Positions 34,763 through 44,065 of a DNA stretch of 64,000 bases are shown here, in pieces; positions within the stretch are counted from its first letter, which is position 1; every line of letters starts with the position of its first letter. The position numbers and the translations under genes are program-made. The notes below the pieces were generated by a model. That model saw only the letters and a program-made list of their open reading frames with translations, was not told where the DNA came from and searched no databases. The stretch covers positions 1 to 64,000 of the forward strand of contig JAIDYR010000056.1 of the NCBI GenBank assembly GCA_029057985.1. Direction: 5' to 3'. The DNA is from Muribaculaceae bacterium (GTDB taxonomy: Bacteria > Bacteroidota > Bacteroidia > Bacteroidales > Muribaculaceae).

Positions 34763-36079
34763 ATGACTTACCAAGAAGCTATTGATTTTCTCTTCTCCCA
34801 ACTTCCGATGTTCTCACGCATCGGAGCGCCGGCATATAAACCCGGGCTGGACACTTCTATCCATCTTGACAATTATTTCGGAAATCCTCACCGAAAGTTT
34901 AAATCGATCCATATAGCCGGCACAAACGGCAAAGGATCCGTTTCACATAATCTTGCCTCTATCCTTCAGGCGCAAGGCTACAAAGTAGGACTTTATACCT
35001 CTCCGCATCTCATAGACTTCCGCGAGCGCATGCGCATCAACGGAGAGATGATTCCTGAAGAGGATGTAGTTGACTTCGTAGTGCGTTGGCAGACTTCCAA
35101 CTTCGATGGTAGGCCTTCGTTCTTCGAATTGACAATGATGATGGCCTTCGACTGGTTTGCCAAAGAGGGAGTCGACTATGCAGTTATAGAGGTCGGAATG
35201 GGCGGTCGCCTGGATTCTACCAATATCATCTCCCCTATCGCCGGCGTCATTACTAACATATCGCTTGATCATACTCAATTTCTGGGCGACACTCTTCTGG
35301 CTATTGCCAAAGAGAAAGGAGGCATCATAAAGGCCGGGATTCCGATGACTATCGGGAATGTAAATGATGAGATACGCGCTCTTTATGCCAAGACGGCCAA
35401 TGATCTGATGTCTCCCATTAAGTTCGCAAGCGACTATCAATACTTAAAGAATCCACGAATAAACGAAGACTTCACAATTTCAGGCACGTATAACGGCCAT
35501 GAGATAGTATCCCCGCTGTCAGGAGAATATCAGATGGAGAATCTCAACACTATCCTCCACGTCATCGAAATGCTGCGTTTCCGAGGATTTGAAATTTCGG
35601 AAGAGGCTGTAGTCAACGGCTTGCGTGACGTTATGAAATCGACAGGGTTTGCCGGACGCTGGATGAAGCTTTCCGACTCTCCGCTGACTATATGCGACAC
35701 TGGACATAACCGTGGCGGACTCGAACGCACCATGCCGCAACTTGAGAATCTTCTTGCAAAGCGTCGTGAGAAATATCCTGATGCCCGTCTTCGAATTGTA
35801 ATAGGATTCGTAAACGATAAAGATGTAGAGCATATCATCGATCTGCTTCCGAAGGATGCTGAATATTATGTCACTCAAGCTTCAGTGCCCCGGGCCATGC
35901 CGGCAGAATCCCTTCTTCATCTTCTTGAAAACGGAGAGCTCAAATGCCGTCTGATTCCTGAAGGTGTAGCAATAGCATACGAAGCAGCTTTAAATGATTC
36001 CGACAAGGAAAAAGACATCCTTTTCATCGGTGGCTCCACCTTCGTCGTAGCCGACCTCCTCAACAATCTACAAAAATAA
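34763..36079 (+). CDS. folC: Folylpolyglutamate synthase / dihydrofolate synthase
   Basis: Adds glutamate to dihydropteroate and to reduced folates in the cytosol. Seen: the P-loop IAGTNGKGSVSHNLASIL, the Mur-ligase-like region GLYTSPHLIDFRERM, VIEVGMGGRLDSTN, and ISLDHTQFLGDTL with the metal-binding His. The C-terminal domain has DTGHNRGGLE. The 438-aa length is normal. It is followed by a clear terminator. Confidence 0.95.
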   Translation: MTYQEAIDFLFSQLPMFSRIGAPAYKPGLDTSIHLDNYFGNPHRKFKSIHIAGTNGKGSVSHNLASILQAQGYKVGLYTSPHLIDFRERMRINGEMIPEEDVVDFVVRWQTSNFDGRPSFFELTMMMAFDWFAKEGVDYAVIEVGMGGRLDSTNIISPIAGVITNISLDHTQFLGDTLLAIAKEKGGIIKAGIPMTIGNVNDEIRALYAKTANDLMSPIKFASDYQYLKNPRINEDFTISGTYNGHEIVSPLSGEYQMENLNTILHVIEMLRFRGFEISEEAVVNGLRDVMKSTGFAGRWMKLSDSPLTICDTGHNRGGLERTMPQLENLLAKRREKYPDARLRIVIGFVNDKDVEHIIDLLPKDAEYYVTQASVPRAMPAESLLHLLENGELKCRLIPEGVAIAYEAALNDSDKEKDILFIGGSTFVVADLLNNLQK

Positions 36080-36156
36080 TTTCCCGTGAAACGGAGAATT
36101 GTACATAAGCCCGTATCGGCACCCGCACGCCGGTCTGTCGATAAGAGCTTATAAAG

Positions 36157-36194
36157 ACAACGGACCGGCTTTCATTGCCGATCCGTTGTTTTTC
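36157..36194 (+). terminator. Intrinsic terminator of folC
   Basis: ACAACGGACCGGC, a 7-base loop, GCCGATCCGTTGT, then TTTTTC. It lies between folC and the facing RNase E/G gene. Confidence 0.9.
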
Positions 36195-36263
36195 TTATAA
36201 TTCCTCTTCACAAGATGCTTATTCTACTATATAAACATCTCTTTCTGAGAATATGGTAGACGC

Positions 36264-37886
36264 TTATTCTTTATTATCTCTATTTTTGACTCTGACCCGG
36301 TTCTTGGAAGTGCTGGAATTTGTGTCGCTCTCTTCCTTAAGGTCTATCTCTTTCTTTTCTTCGTCGAGTATCCTATATTGAAGATATGCCATGGATTCAT
36401 CCGCCAGCAATTTCATGCCGCGTCCGAAACGACGACGCCATTTTCCATAAATCGAAAACATCCCTTTCTTCAGATATGCCTCTACGTATGGATGGACATA
36501 AAGGGTGAATTTTTTAACCTCGAGAGTATTCACCAGATAATCGATCTTCTCTTCGAGCTTATCAGTGAAGAGCAGTGATGGCTGCACCTCTCCTTTTCCG
36601 AAACATGACGGACAGGTCTCCTCCGTAGTGATATCCAAGGCCGGGCGCACTCTCTGACGAGTAATCTGCATCAATCCGAATTTACTCAATGGGAGTATAT
36701 TATGGCGTGCGCGGTCATTGGCCATGATTTCTCGCATATGGTCGAAGAGCTTCTGACGATGCTCCTGCTTATTCATGTCGATGAAATCTACGACTATGAT
36801 GCCGCCCATATCGCGAAGACGGAGCTGACGTGCGATTTCATCTGCCGCGCGAAGATTGACCTCCAAAGCGTTAGTCTCCTGATCGGAAGACGCTTTGCTT
36901 CGATTGCCTGAATTGACGTCAATGACGTGGCATGCCTCCGTATGCTCCACTATTATGTACGCCCCGCTCTTGAAACTAACCGTTTTACCAAAACTACTCT
37001 TTATCTGGCGCGTGATGCCGAAATGATCAAAGATCGGGATATCCTTGGTATATAGTTTTACGATTCCCTTATTGTCGGGCGCGATAAGATTAACGTAATT
37101 CTCAATCTGAGAGAATGTCTCCGCTTCGTTGACGTAGATATTCTCGAAGGTCGGACTGAAGATATCGCGAATCAGGCCGACGGCTCGACTATCTTCCTCA
37201 TAAATAAGCGAAGGAGGGGTCGAACGTTGCATTTTCGCAATTGAATCTTCCCAACATTTTAGCAAAGTGCGCATCTCATTATTGAGTTCCGCCACTCTTT
37301 TATTTTCGGCCGATGTCCTGACGATCACGCCAAATCCTTTCGGCTTGATGCTGCCGATAAGTTGGCGTAGTCGGATTTTTTCCTCGGTCGATTTAATCTT
37401 TTGAGAGATTGAGATTTTGTCGGAGAATGGGAGCAGGACCATAAATCGCCCTGTAAACGAGAGTTCGGTAGTCAGTCGGGGTCCTTTTGAGGATATGGGC
37501 TCTTTTGCTATCTGCACGAGCAGCTGACGTCCGGGCTGAAGGAGGGTCTGGATTGTCCCTGTCTTTGGGATATCCGGCTCTCTCTTGATTTTAGAGATAT
37601 TCGGCACTTTTCGCGGATCTTTAAAACATTCATCCAGGAAGGAAGAATAAGTCGCAAATTGAGGGCCGAGATCGAGATAATGTAGAAAAGCGTCTTTTTC
37701 ATAGCCGACATCTACGAAAGCTGCGTTCAGACCCGGCATAAGTTTCTTCACTTTGGCCAGATATAGATCGCCTACGGCGTATGCCTGATTGCGATTCTCC
37801 TTCTGAAGCGAGACGAGTCTTGAGTCCTCAAGCAGAGCTATCGATATGTCTTTCTCTTTTACGTCTACTATTAGTTCGCTTTTCAT
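36264..37886 (-). CDS. rng: Ribonuclease E/G family protein
   Basis: Endonuclease that matures rRNA and degrades mRNA in the cytosol. Seen: an N-terminal S1-like RNA-binding region (GDLYLAKVKKLMPGLNAAFVDVG), catalytic Asp residues in VIDVNSGNR and IVVDFIDM, and the zinc-link CPSCFGKGE that joins subunits in this family. At 540 aa it is closer to RNase G than to full-length RNase E; the last ~30 residues are a charged tail. It lies downstream of the 29-codon protein and HU, but a strong terminator separates them. Confidence 0.92.
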   Translation of the reverse strand: MKSELIVDVKEKDISIALLEDSRLVSLQKENRNQAYAVGDLYLAKVKKLMPGLNAAFVDVGYEKDAFLHYLDLGPQFATYSSFLDECFKDPRKVPNISKIKREPDIPKTGTIQTLLQPGRQLLVQIAKEPISSKGPRLTTELSFTGRFMVLLPFSDKISISQKIKSTEEKIRLRQLIGSIKPKGFGVIVRTSAENKRVAELNNEMRTLLKCWEDSIAKMQRSTPPSLIYEEDSRAVGLIRDIFSPTFENIYVNEAETFSQIENYVNLIAPDNKGIVKLYTKDIPIFDHFGITRQIKSSFGKTVSFKSGAYIIVEHTEACHVIDVNSGNRSKASSDQETNALEVNLRAADEIARQLRLRDMGGIIVVDFIDMNKQEHRQKLFDHMREIMANDRARHNILPLSKFGLMQITRQRVRPALDITTEETCPSCFGKGEVQPSLLFTDKLEEKIDYLVNTLEVKKFTLYVHPYVEAYLKKGMFSIYGKWRRRFGRGMKLLADESMAYLQYRILDEEKKEIDLKEESDTNSSTSKNRVRVKNRDNKE

Positions 37887-38031
37887 GATAATGCAATGTC
37901 AAATTCAGGATTGGCTATCGTCGATTACTTATCAGGATGATTACGGGATAAACAGGAAGTCTATCTAATATTTCTCAAAATTAACTTGCCGTCATCATCG
38001 GAATTTATGAAGCCTGCAACCTGATGACTAC

Positions 38032-38112
38032 AAAATAAAAAAGGCAGACAATGCTCCAATGGTGATGATACCTTGACCCTTCCCCATCGCCAGCATTGAC
38101 TGTCCTTTTTTT
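38032..38112 (-). terminator. Large bidirectional terminator-like stem-loop
   Basis: GGCAGACAATGCT pairs with AGCATTGACTGTCC around an inner GGTGATG/CATCGCC stem, with A- and T-runs on both outer sides. In the minus direction it ends the transcript of the 29-codon protein and HU. It is larger (~75 nt) than usual for a terminator. Confidence 0.7.
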
Positions 38113-38163
38113 TCGTCATAATGAGCGTTCCTTATGGATTTTGCTCAAAGCGCATATCTGAGA

Positions 38164-38253
38164 TTATTTCTTCTTATGACGATTCTTTCTCAGTCTTTTT
38201 TTACGCTTGTGGGTAGCCATCTTATGGCCTTTTCTTTTCTTTCCGCTGGGCAT
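38164..38253 (-). CDS. 29-aa basic ribosomal-type protein (AURKAIP1/COX24 domain, bS22/mS38-like)
   Basis: A tiny gene too short for the ORF track. It starts MPSGKKRKGHKMATHK and ends KRKKRLRKNRHKKK: 29 residues, more than half Lys/Arg, uninterrupted from ATG to TAA. Sequences of this form are common in Bacteroidota and are annotated as AURKAIP1/COX24-domain proteins, related to mitochondrial mS38 and actinobacterial bS22, which bind the small ribosomal subunit. The neighbour is HU, 91 bp upstream. The ribosomal role is inferred from the family. Confidence 0.83.
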   Translation of the reverse strand: MPSGKKRKGHKMATHKRKKRLRKNRHKKK

Positions 38254-38344
38254 AACAGTTGATATTAATGTAGTAATTAACTTAATGTTTCCGTTTGAGT
38301 ATCAAAACTCGACTCGCCTTTCTTGCGTTACCTGTCGGGATTAA

Positions 38345-38617
38345 TTATTTTACCTGATCAAGGAATACGCGTGAGGGCTTGAAGGCCGGTATATTGTGCT
38401 CCGGAATGATGATTGACGTGTTCTTGGAAATATTGCGGGCCGTCTTCTCTTTGCGGGTCTTGATGATAAACGAACCAAATCCGCGAAGATACACATTTTC
38501 GCCGTTAGCTAAAGAATCTTTAACTACTTCCATGAATTTCTCCACGGTCTGAAGCACTGCAGCTTTGTCAAGATTTGTGCTGCGAGATATCTCATTTACA
38601 ATATCTGCCTTAGTCAT
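38345..38617 (-). CDS. HU/IHF-family DNA-binding protein
   Basis: A 90-aa histone-like protein that bends and compacts DNA as a dimer. Seen: MTKADIVNEISRSTNLDKAAV at the N-terminus, the LRGFGSFIIKTRKEKTARN core, and the beta-arm IIPEHNIPAFKPSRVF with the intercalating Pro. It resembles HU more than IHF alpha or beta. The 38618-38780 gap upstream carries a near -7 box (GATATTTG on the minus strand). Confidence 0.93.
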   Translation of the reverse strand: MTKADIVNEISRSTNLDKAAVLQTVEKFMEVVKDSLANGENVYLRGFGSFIIKTRKEKTARNISKNTSIIIPEHNIPAFKPSRVFLDQVK

Positions 38618-38780
38618 CGCTTTAAAATTATCGATTTATTAAAGTTAAATTATTAATAATTACGAATTTAGAGTACTATTAGCGACCACCCGGGTACACT
38701 CGTACGCATTTCGCAGTGCAAATATCGTAATTTTTTTTGAATAATACGCTATTTTTCATCATAAATCGCAAATTTTCACT

Positions 38781-39389
38781 TCATTTCCCCTTTTCGCGAT
38801 CTATCATTACTCCCTCCGCATGATTCATTTTTCCAATAATTTCATCTGCCTGATCGGCCCGCAATGACAGACTAAGACTTATTATATTCCCGAATTGACG
38901 GTCAAGCACCTCGATATCCTCATTTTCCTTGATAATCCGCATCACCCGATCTGCCGAGATATAGGGCACTTCGACTTTTACGTCAATCATCCGATGCATT
39001 TCTTTCTTTCCCGCATCATCAAGTGCAAGAGCGGCCGCCTCTTTATAAGCCGTTATAAGACCTGACGTCCCCAACTTTATTCCTCCGAAGTATCTTACTA
39101 CTATAACCACTACATCCGTCACTCCATGACTGCGTATCTGTCCGAGTATCGGCTTTCCGGCCGTCCCGGATGGTTCTCCGTTGTCGTTGAGTTGAAATTC
39201 CGACATGTCTGAACCCAACATGTAGGCCCAGCATACATGCCGGGAATCGCAGTAGCGGTTCTGATATTCCTTTACTTTCTCCTTAGCTTCGTCAGCTGTG
39301 AATACAGGCAAAGCAAAGGAGAGAAAGCGACTCATCTTCTCACGATATTGCCCCTCTCCCTCCTTTGAAATTCTATAGTATGTGTCCAA
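38781..39389 (-). CDS. YigZ/IMPACT-family protein
   Basis: Member of the UPF0029 family (YigZ, yeast Yih1, mammalian IMPACT). Seen: the N-terminal FLSFALPVFTADEAKEKVKEYQ, the DNGEPSGTAGKPILGQI signature and VVRYFGGIKLGTSGLITAY, followed by a small C-terminal alpha/beta domain (DUF1949). The molecular role in bacteria is unsettled; a link to translation is suspected from the eukaryotic relatives. The 202-aa length is normal. Confidence 0.93.
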   Translation of the reverse strand: MDTYYRISKEGEGQYREKMSRFLSFALPVFTADEAKEKVKEYQNRYCDSRHVCWAYMLGSDMSEFQLNDNGEPSGTAGKPILGQIRSHGVTDVVVIVVRYFGGIKLGTSGLITAYKEAAALALDDAGKKEMHRMIDVKVEVPYISADRVMRIIKENEDIEVLDRQFGNIISLSLSLRADQADEIIGKMNHAEGVMIDREKGK

Positions 39390-39484
39390 TTTTTATGTTT
39401 GTGTAAGTATTCCATGTGCCCTGACTCCCCTGTACCCGGCGCTGAAACTCTATTTCAGGGCATCGACTTGCTAAAACGGTGAGT

Positions 39485-40069
39485 CTATCCGAAATTGTAA
39501 TCGACAGGAGCCTCATCATAATGAAGCATTCCGGCTCCAACTTCGCGAGCCTTGGCATCGCCAAGAGTCTGGCGCACGATCTCGAGCGCCCAGATGAGGG
39601 AATTAGCCGGTCCGTTGCCCGTCACGAATTTACCATCTGTCACTACCGGGGCAGCAATGGCCTCCGCACCCTTCATCTTCTCCTCAAATCCCGGATAACA
39701 TGTAGCCTTATGCCCTTGAAGCACTCCTAATTGGCCGAGTAATACTGCCGGAGAAGCGCAAATAGCTGCAATTTTGCCATGGTCGGAACGTAGCTGATTG
39801 TCTATGACTCCATGCAGAGGAGCGAAATCATAAAGATTATCTGCTCCCGGCAGACCGCCCGGGAAAATGATCCACTCAGGATGATCAAATAGAGTATTAT
39901 CAAACAGCACATCTGCCTTGACCGTTATTCCGTGAGCTCCGGTCACCTGCAAAGATTCCGTTATCGACACAGTCTTTACCGGGATACCCGCACGCCGCAG
40001 AACGTCGATCGGAGTCAAGGCCTCTATTTCCTCGAAACCGGCTGCCAAAAATAAGTAAGATGTCTTCAT
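39485..40069 (-). CDS. DJ-1/PfpI-family protein (putative glyoxalase III/deglycase)
   Basis: Seen: the N-terminal LFLAAGFEEIEALTPIDVLRRAG, DWIIFPGG-type strand IIFPGGLPGADNL, and the nucleophile elbow AAICASPAVLLG with the reactive Cys. These place it in the DJ-1 subgroup (YajL-like), linked to methylglyoxal removal and oxidative stress. At 194 aa it is a single domain. It is divergent from rmuC, with a -7 box (TATATTTG on the minus strand) about 45 bp upstream. Confidence 0.9.
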   Translation of the reverse strand: MKTSYLFLAAGFEEIEALTPIDVLRRAGIPVKTVSITESLQVTGAHGITVKADVLFDNTLFDHPEWIIFPGGLPGADNLYDFAPLHGVIDNQLRSDHGKIAAICASPAVLLGQLGVLQGHKATCYPGFEEKMKGAEAIAAPVVTDGKFVTGNGPANSLIWALEIVRQTLGDAKAREVGAGMLHYDEAPVDYNFG

Positions 40070-40113
40070 AACTAAATCGTTTTATTATCGGTTGATTTTT
40101 GTTTTCTTATTTG

Positions 40114-40150
40114 CAAATATAACATTTATAATTGAATTTTACTAATTTTG
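40114..40150. promoter_or_regulatory. Divergent promoter region between the DJ-1 gene and rmuC
   Basis: Two full TAnnTTTG boxes: TATATTTG on the minus strand (40114-40121) and TAATTTTG on the plus strand (40143-40150). The plus box spans the TTG proposed as rmuC start in the ORF track, which argues for a start further on. Confidence 0.6.
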
Positions 40151-40165
40151 CAGTCGATTTTCTTT

Positions 40166-41464
40166 ATGTTTTTAACTATGTCCTCAATTTTACTTGTCAT
40201 TTTTGGCATTTCTCTATTGATAGGTATAGCCATCATTCTTTACCTTTTGATGACCTCCCTCAATAATTCTAAAAAACAAGGTGATTTAGAACTCCAAATC
40301 AGGCAGGCTCTTGAATCGCAACAGAAACTTTTTGAAACTCAACGCATTCGTTATGAAGAGTCTTCCCGACGCTTGCTTGATATCACTCGGAATCAATATG
40401 AGCAACAGATTACTCGACTCGAAGATCGACTGGAGAAGCAACGTATTGAGCTTCAACGCACCTCAGCTCTTGAATTTGAAAATCTCGCCAATCTTGCTCT
40501 TGAGCGCCAGGCCGAGAAATTATCTGAGGAGAATCGCGATGAACTCTCAGCTATCCTTTCGCCTCTGCGGCAGAATTTAGGTGAATTTCGCCGCGCGGTC
40601 GATGATTCTTATATTAAAGAAAATTCAGGGCGTGAAGCACTGAGCCGGCAGATAGACGCTCTGATTAAAGCCAATTCTGAAATAGGCTCCGAGGCCCGGC
40701 GTCTTTCTGATGCACTTCGCGGCAACACTCGTCTTCAGGGTCAATGGGGTGAGACTGTGTTGGAGCGACTGCTTGATGCGGCGGGTTTTGAAAAGGGTAT
40801 TCATTATGTCCTCCAGGCAACTTCGATCGACGGCGCTACTCTAAAGGATGACGACGGCACTCTCCTTCGCCCTGACCTGGTCTTCTTTCTGCCCGGAGAA
40901 GTGAGAGTTGTCATAGATGCGAAGACTTCGATGACAGCCTATTTGAATTACTGTGAAGCCTCATCGGAAAAAGAAATAGAGTCAGCGCTTAAGGCTCATC
41001 TTGAGTCGGTAAAAAATCATATCGATAAGTTAGGGCGTTCGAAATATCATAAATCTATTAAAGGTGCTGTTGAGCATACCCTGATGTTCATGCCCAACGA
41101 CGGAGCATTTCTCGCAGCCCTACGTGCCGATTCTACACTGCCGGAATATGCTATGAAGCACAGAGTAGTGATGGTCTCGCCGGCCCATCTCCTTTCGGTT
41201 TTGAATCTGATCGCTCAACTTATAAGAATAGATAAACAGAATCGCAACGCAGAAGAGATAGCGCGTCTCGGAGGATTGATACACGACAGAATAGCGGCTC
41301 TCCTTGTCGACTTCGATCAGATCAATAACCGCCTTGAAAGCGCCCGCAATGCAGTAGCCAAATGTCGGCAGACGATGACAGAAGGTCCGACCTCCATATC
41401 GGCCCGCGCCCAAAAATTAAAAGATCTGGGAGCAAAGTCGAATCGCTCGCTCCCGGATCTTTAG
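40166..41464 (+). CDS. rmuC: DNA recombination protein RmuC
   Basis: Membrane-anchored protein thought to limit DNA inversions between short repeats; it has a nuclease-like core. Seen: one N-terminal membrane span (residues ~10-30), a long coiled coil (~40-165, EQQITRLEDRLEKQRIELQ) and the RmuC core (QGQWGETVLERLLDAAGFEKGIHY, PDLVFFLPGEVRVVIDAKTS). The track start at 40148 is a TTG inside a promoter box; ATG 40166 (or 40178) is preferred. The final codons form a strong hairpin. Confidence 0.9.
   Translation: MFLTMSSILLVIFGISLLIGIAIILYLLMTSLNNSKKQGDLELQIRQALESQQKLFETQRIRYEESSRRLLDITRNQYEQQITRLEDRLEKQRIELQRTSALEFENLANLALERQAEKLSEENRDELSAILSPLRQNLGEFRRAVDDSYIKENSGREALSRQIDALIKANSEIGSEARRLSDALRGNTRLQGQWGETVLERLLDAAGFEKGIHYVLQATSIDGATLKDDDGTLLRPDLVFFLPGEVRVVIDAKTSMTAYLNYCEASSEKEIESALKAHLESVKNHIDKLGRSKYHKSIKGAVEHTLMFMPNDGAFLAALRADSTLPEYAMKHRVVMVSPAHLLSVLNLIAQLIRIDKQNRNAEEIARLGGLIHDRIAALLVDFDQINNRLESARNAVAKCRQTMTEGPTSISARAQKLKDLGAKSNRSLPDL
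41422..41460 (+). terminator. Hairpin overlapping the 3' end of rmuC
   Basis: AGATCTGGGAGC and GCTCCCGGATCT pair with one mismatch across the last coding bases. No T-run follows, so termination is uncertain. It may block read-through toward the converging patatin gene. Confidence 0.4.
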
Positions 41465-41567
41465 TCATTAATTCAGATCTTAATAAAATTGGTTGCCCCT
41501 ACTGCGCTTTAGGCGGGATATCTATCCTATATCGCAATTATCAAAGGTCATAAATCTTAAGTCACCT

Positions 41568-44042
41568 TTACCTCACGAGTTTAGGCGCAAGCACAAAGAA
41601 TCCGAACGTCACGCCAAAATTCCAGTTTGCACCCGGAGAACTGAGATAATTACCATAGACAGAAAGCGAAGCAAACGGGAAGTTATAGACGGCCGCAATC
41701 TCTCCGATAAATTCCGGCTTATTGGCCCAGCCTACATGCTTACCTTTGCCGGTCGCCTGATCGATGCCGATATTGCGCAGAGGCAGGAAACCATAGAAAT
41801 CACCTCGGATCTGAAATTTATCGGCCGGATTCCATACAGGCATCATGCCGACTGCCACATAATTGTCGGCCTTGAATGCCGGATTGAAATAATTGGATGT
41901 CGAAGGAGTCGGAGCGAAAGAGGGAGCCATGACCAAGGCCGCGGTATAGTCTCCGACAAGCGGTCCGCCGGTCAGAAGGGCCTCTCCGAATCCTCCGATT
42001 TTGAAATGCTTGTGGACATTCCAGAATTCTCTCCATTTTGCTTCCAGCGATGGACGATACTGCCGATGATATCTGACCGCCCGGGAGGCATCTCCCTCCG
42101 GCCGGAATTGCGGCAACCGCCATTCTCCTGCTATTTCAAAACGCAGTTCGCGTCCCGACATAGGATAAAGCTGATTGCTCAACGTATTATATTCCCAACC
42201 GAGCTTCAGCACAACGTGGCGGCTCGACATCTCATCGCGTTGGCGCTGACTATAGTCGATATCCGCATCAGGATAATATTTATCGCTCCTCCATCCGTAA
42301 CCGAGAGAAGCCTTGGCAATTGACTTGCGTCCCGTTGCAAGACAATAGACAGCATTGATAAAGCGTCGATCCTCAGCCACGAATGTCGGCGTATTCATTT
42401 GATAGAATTTAAGTTGAGAGGCATAGAATTTTTGCCTGCTCATAACTCCTTCGATCTTCATATAGGCCGGGAGCCGACTATGAATCGTGAATTTGCCGCT
42501 AAGCATTCCGGCATAATAGCTCTGCCCTATCCATCCGCTGAGATCGACGTCAAGAGAGTTATAACTGAGAGTGTGATAGCCGAAGTCAAGATAGAGCATC
42601 GATTGAGTATCGGTAGTAATCCATCCCCCGACTCCTACATTCCAGGGATTCTTTATCTGGGGCTGGAGCTCAAGAATGTTATTGCTGCGGATTTTGGAAG
42701 AATCATTCTGCACAACCCCGAGTTTAGGGACGAGCATCAGATTCGACAATTTACCCCCGCTGACGGCACGGTAATAGGCATCCTGGGTCTGCTCCATTCC
42801 GAATGGAACTCCGGGGAATCCGCGGTTGAAGAGAAATTTCAGAAATCGCTTCTGCGATGGAGTGCCGGAAGAGACCTCCACGTCATTAAACTCAATCTCC
42901 GGAGTAGCGGCGGCAAACGCCGCGCGCCGGGCAGTTACCTCCTCAGGACTGCGCCGGGCCGGAGTCCGACTTTTGATTGAGTCGACCATTGACAGACCTG
43001 TCTTATAGCCTATTTCATAGATGACATCTGCCTGATCGAAATCAAGAACTCCGAAATTAAGTACCGGGCATTGAATCTTTATGCCGTTCTTTGCCGGAAC
43101 TGAATAATCGTTATTCTGAATAATCATATCCTCAAGTTGCGACATGATATTACCCCTCTCGGGCTTTCCGTCAGGTCCGGATACCGATACTCCTATTATA
43201 AAATCCGGATTGAAATCCTCCTGCATGACATCTACCGGGAAATTATCATAGATGCCACCGTCATAAACCAATACGCCATCGATTTCAATCGGTCGGAATA
43301 CCAGGGGAAAACTCATCGAAGCCCGGACGGCACGACCGAGAAGTCCGTCGCGTAGCACTATCTTATGCTTATGATAGACGTCGCTTGTCACGCATCGGAA
43401 AGGCACCATCAACTTATCGAAGTCCATCCGGCACTGCGAAGAATATTTCGTAAAGAGTTTAAGAAACTCCATATTCATCGGAATAGGATTAATCAACGAT
43501 GATGGAATAATCTGACTTGCGATATCATTGTTGACGCTATCCCTAAAGCTGAGATTGATCGAAGCCCATGACGGCGAGGGTTCTTTACGCGAGAAGTAGT
43601 AAGTCAGACTCGGATCGATTGTGCCCGTAGCGCAGTTCTGGAAAATCGGTGATTTTATGAGCTCCATCATCTCTTCCGGAGAATAACCGCATACATAGAG
43701 ACTTCCGACCACTGCTCCCATCGACGTTCCTGCGAGGCAGTCGATAGCGATATCATTCTCCTCCAGAGCCTTTATAACTCCGATATGAGCGATGCCCTTT
43801 GCGCCTCCGCCGCTCAATACAAGTCCGACCTTATAACTGCCCGGATTGTCTTTAAGTGCGACATCGGGCACTTTCATCAGGGAGTCCCTGACAGTATCCT
43901 CATTCTCTATTCTTTCGAGACTATGGAAAATATTATTTGCGGGAGTGCCTGAAGCCGGCGCCGCAAGAACTGAAACGTTAAAGACCGGCAGGCACGCTAT
44001 TGCGATGCCCGCCAGTCTTTTAATCAATGTGCCATTAATCAT
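41568..44042 (-). CDS. Patatin-like phospholipase with Omp85-type C-terminal barrel
   Basis: Outer-membrane lipase-type protein. Seen: a signal peptide (to about VLAAPAS), a patatin domain (residues ~70-330) with oxyanion loop SGGGAKG, nucleophile Ser in AGTSMGAVV and catalytic Asp in VYDGGIYDN, a short POTRA-like stretch (~385-445, VEVSSGTPSQKRFLKFLFNRG), and a ~380-residue C-terminal region of aromatic beta strands like the Omp85/BamA barrel. This layout is the same as the type Vd proteins PlpD/FplA. At 824 aa it is complete. It is followed by no terminator that I can see. Confidence 0.85.
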   Translation of the reverse strand: MINGTLIKRLAGIAIACLPVFNVSVLAAPASGTPANNIFHSLERIENEDTVRDSLMKVPDVALKDNPGSYKVGLVLSGGGAKGIAHIGVIKALEENDIAIDCLAGTSMGAVVGSLYVCGYSPEEMMELIKSPIFQNCATGTIDPSLTYYFSRKEPSPSWASINLSFRDSVNNDIASQIIPSSLINPIPMNMEFLKLFTKYSSQCRMDFDKLMVPFRCVTSDVYHKHKIVLRDGLLGRAVRASMSFPLVFRPIEIDGVLVYDGGIYDNFPVDVMQEDFNPDFIIGVSVSGPDGKPERGNIMSQLEDMIIQNNDYSVPAKNGIKIQCPVLNFGVLDFDQADVIYEIGYKTGLSMVDSIKSRTPARRSPEEVTARRAAFAAATPEIEFNDVEVSSGTPSQKRFLKFLFNRGFPGVPFGMEQTQDAYYRAVSGGKLSNLMLVPKLGVVQNDSSKIRSNNILELQPQIKNPWNVGVGGWITTDTQSMLYLDFGYHTLSYNSLDVDLSGWIGQSYYAGMLSGKFTIHSRLPAYMKIEGVMSRQKFYASQLKFYQMNTPTFVAEDRRFINAVYCLATGRKSIAKASLGYGWRSDKYYPDADIDYSQRQRDEMSSRHVVLKLGWEYNTLSNQLYPMSGRELRFEIAGEWRLPQFRPEGDASRAVRYHRQYRPSLEAKWREFWNVHKHFKIGGFGEALLTGGPLVGDYTAALVMAPSFAPTPSTSNYFNPAFKADNYVAVGMMPVWNPADKFQIRGDFYGFLPLRNIGIDQATGKGKHVGWANKPEFIGEIAAVYNFPFASLSVYGNYLSSPGANWNFGVTFGFFVLAPKLVR

Positions 44043-44065
44043 AAGTTGACGGCGTTAGAATCTGA

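Noticed and set aside
40148-40165. TTG start for rmuC
   Set aside because: The TTG is part of a TAATTTTG promoter box; ATG 40166 or 40178 is more likely.
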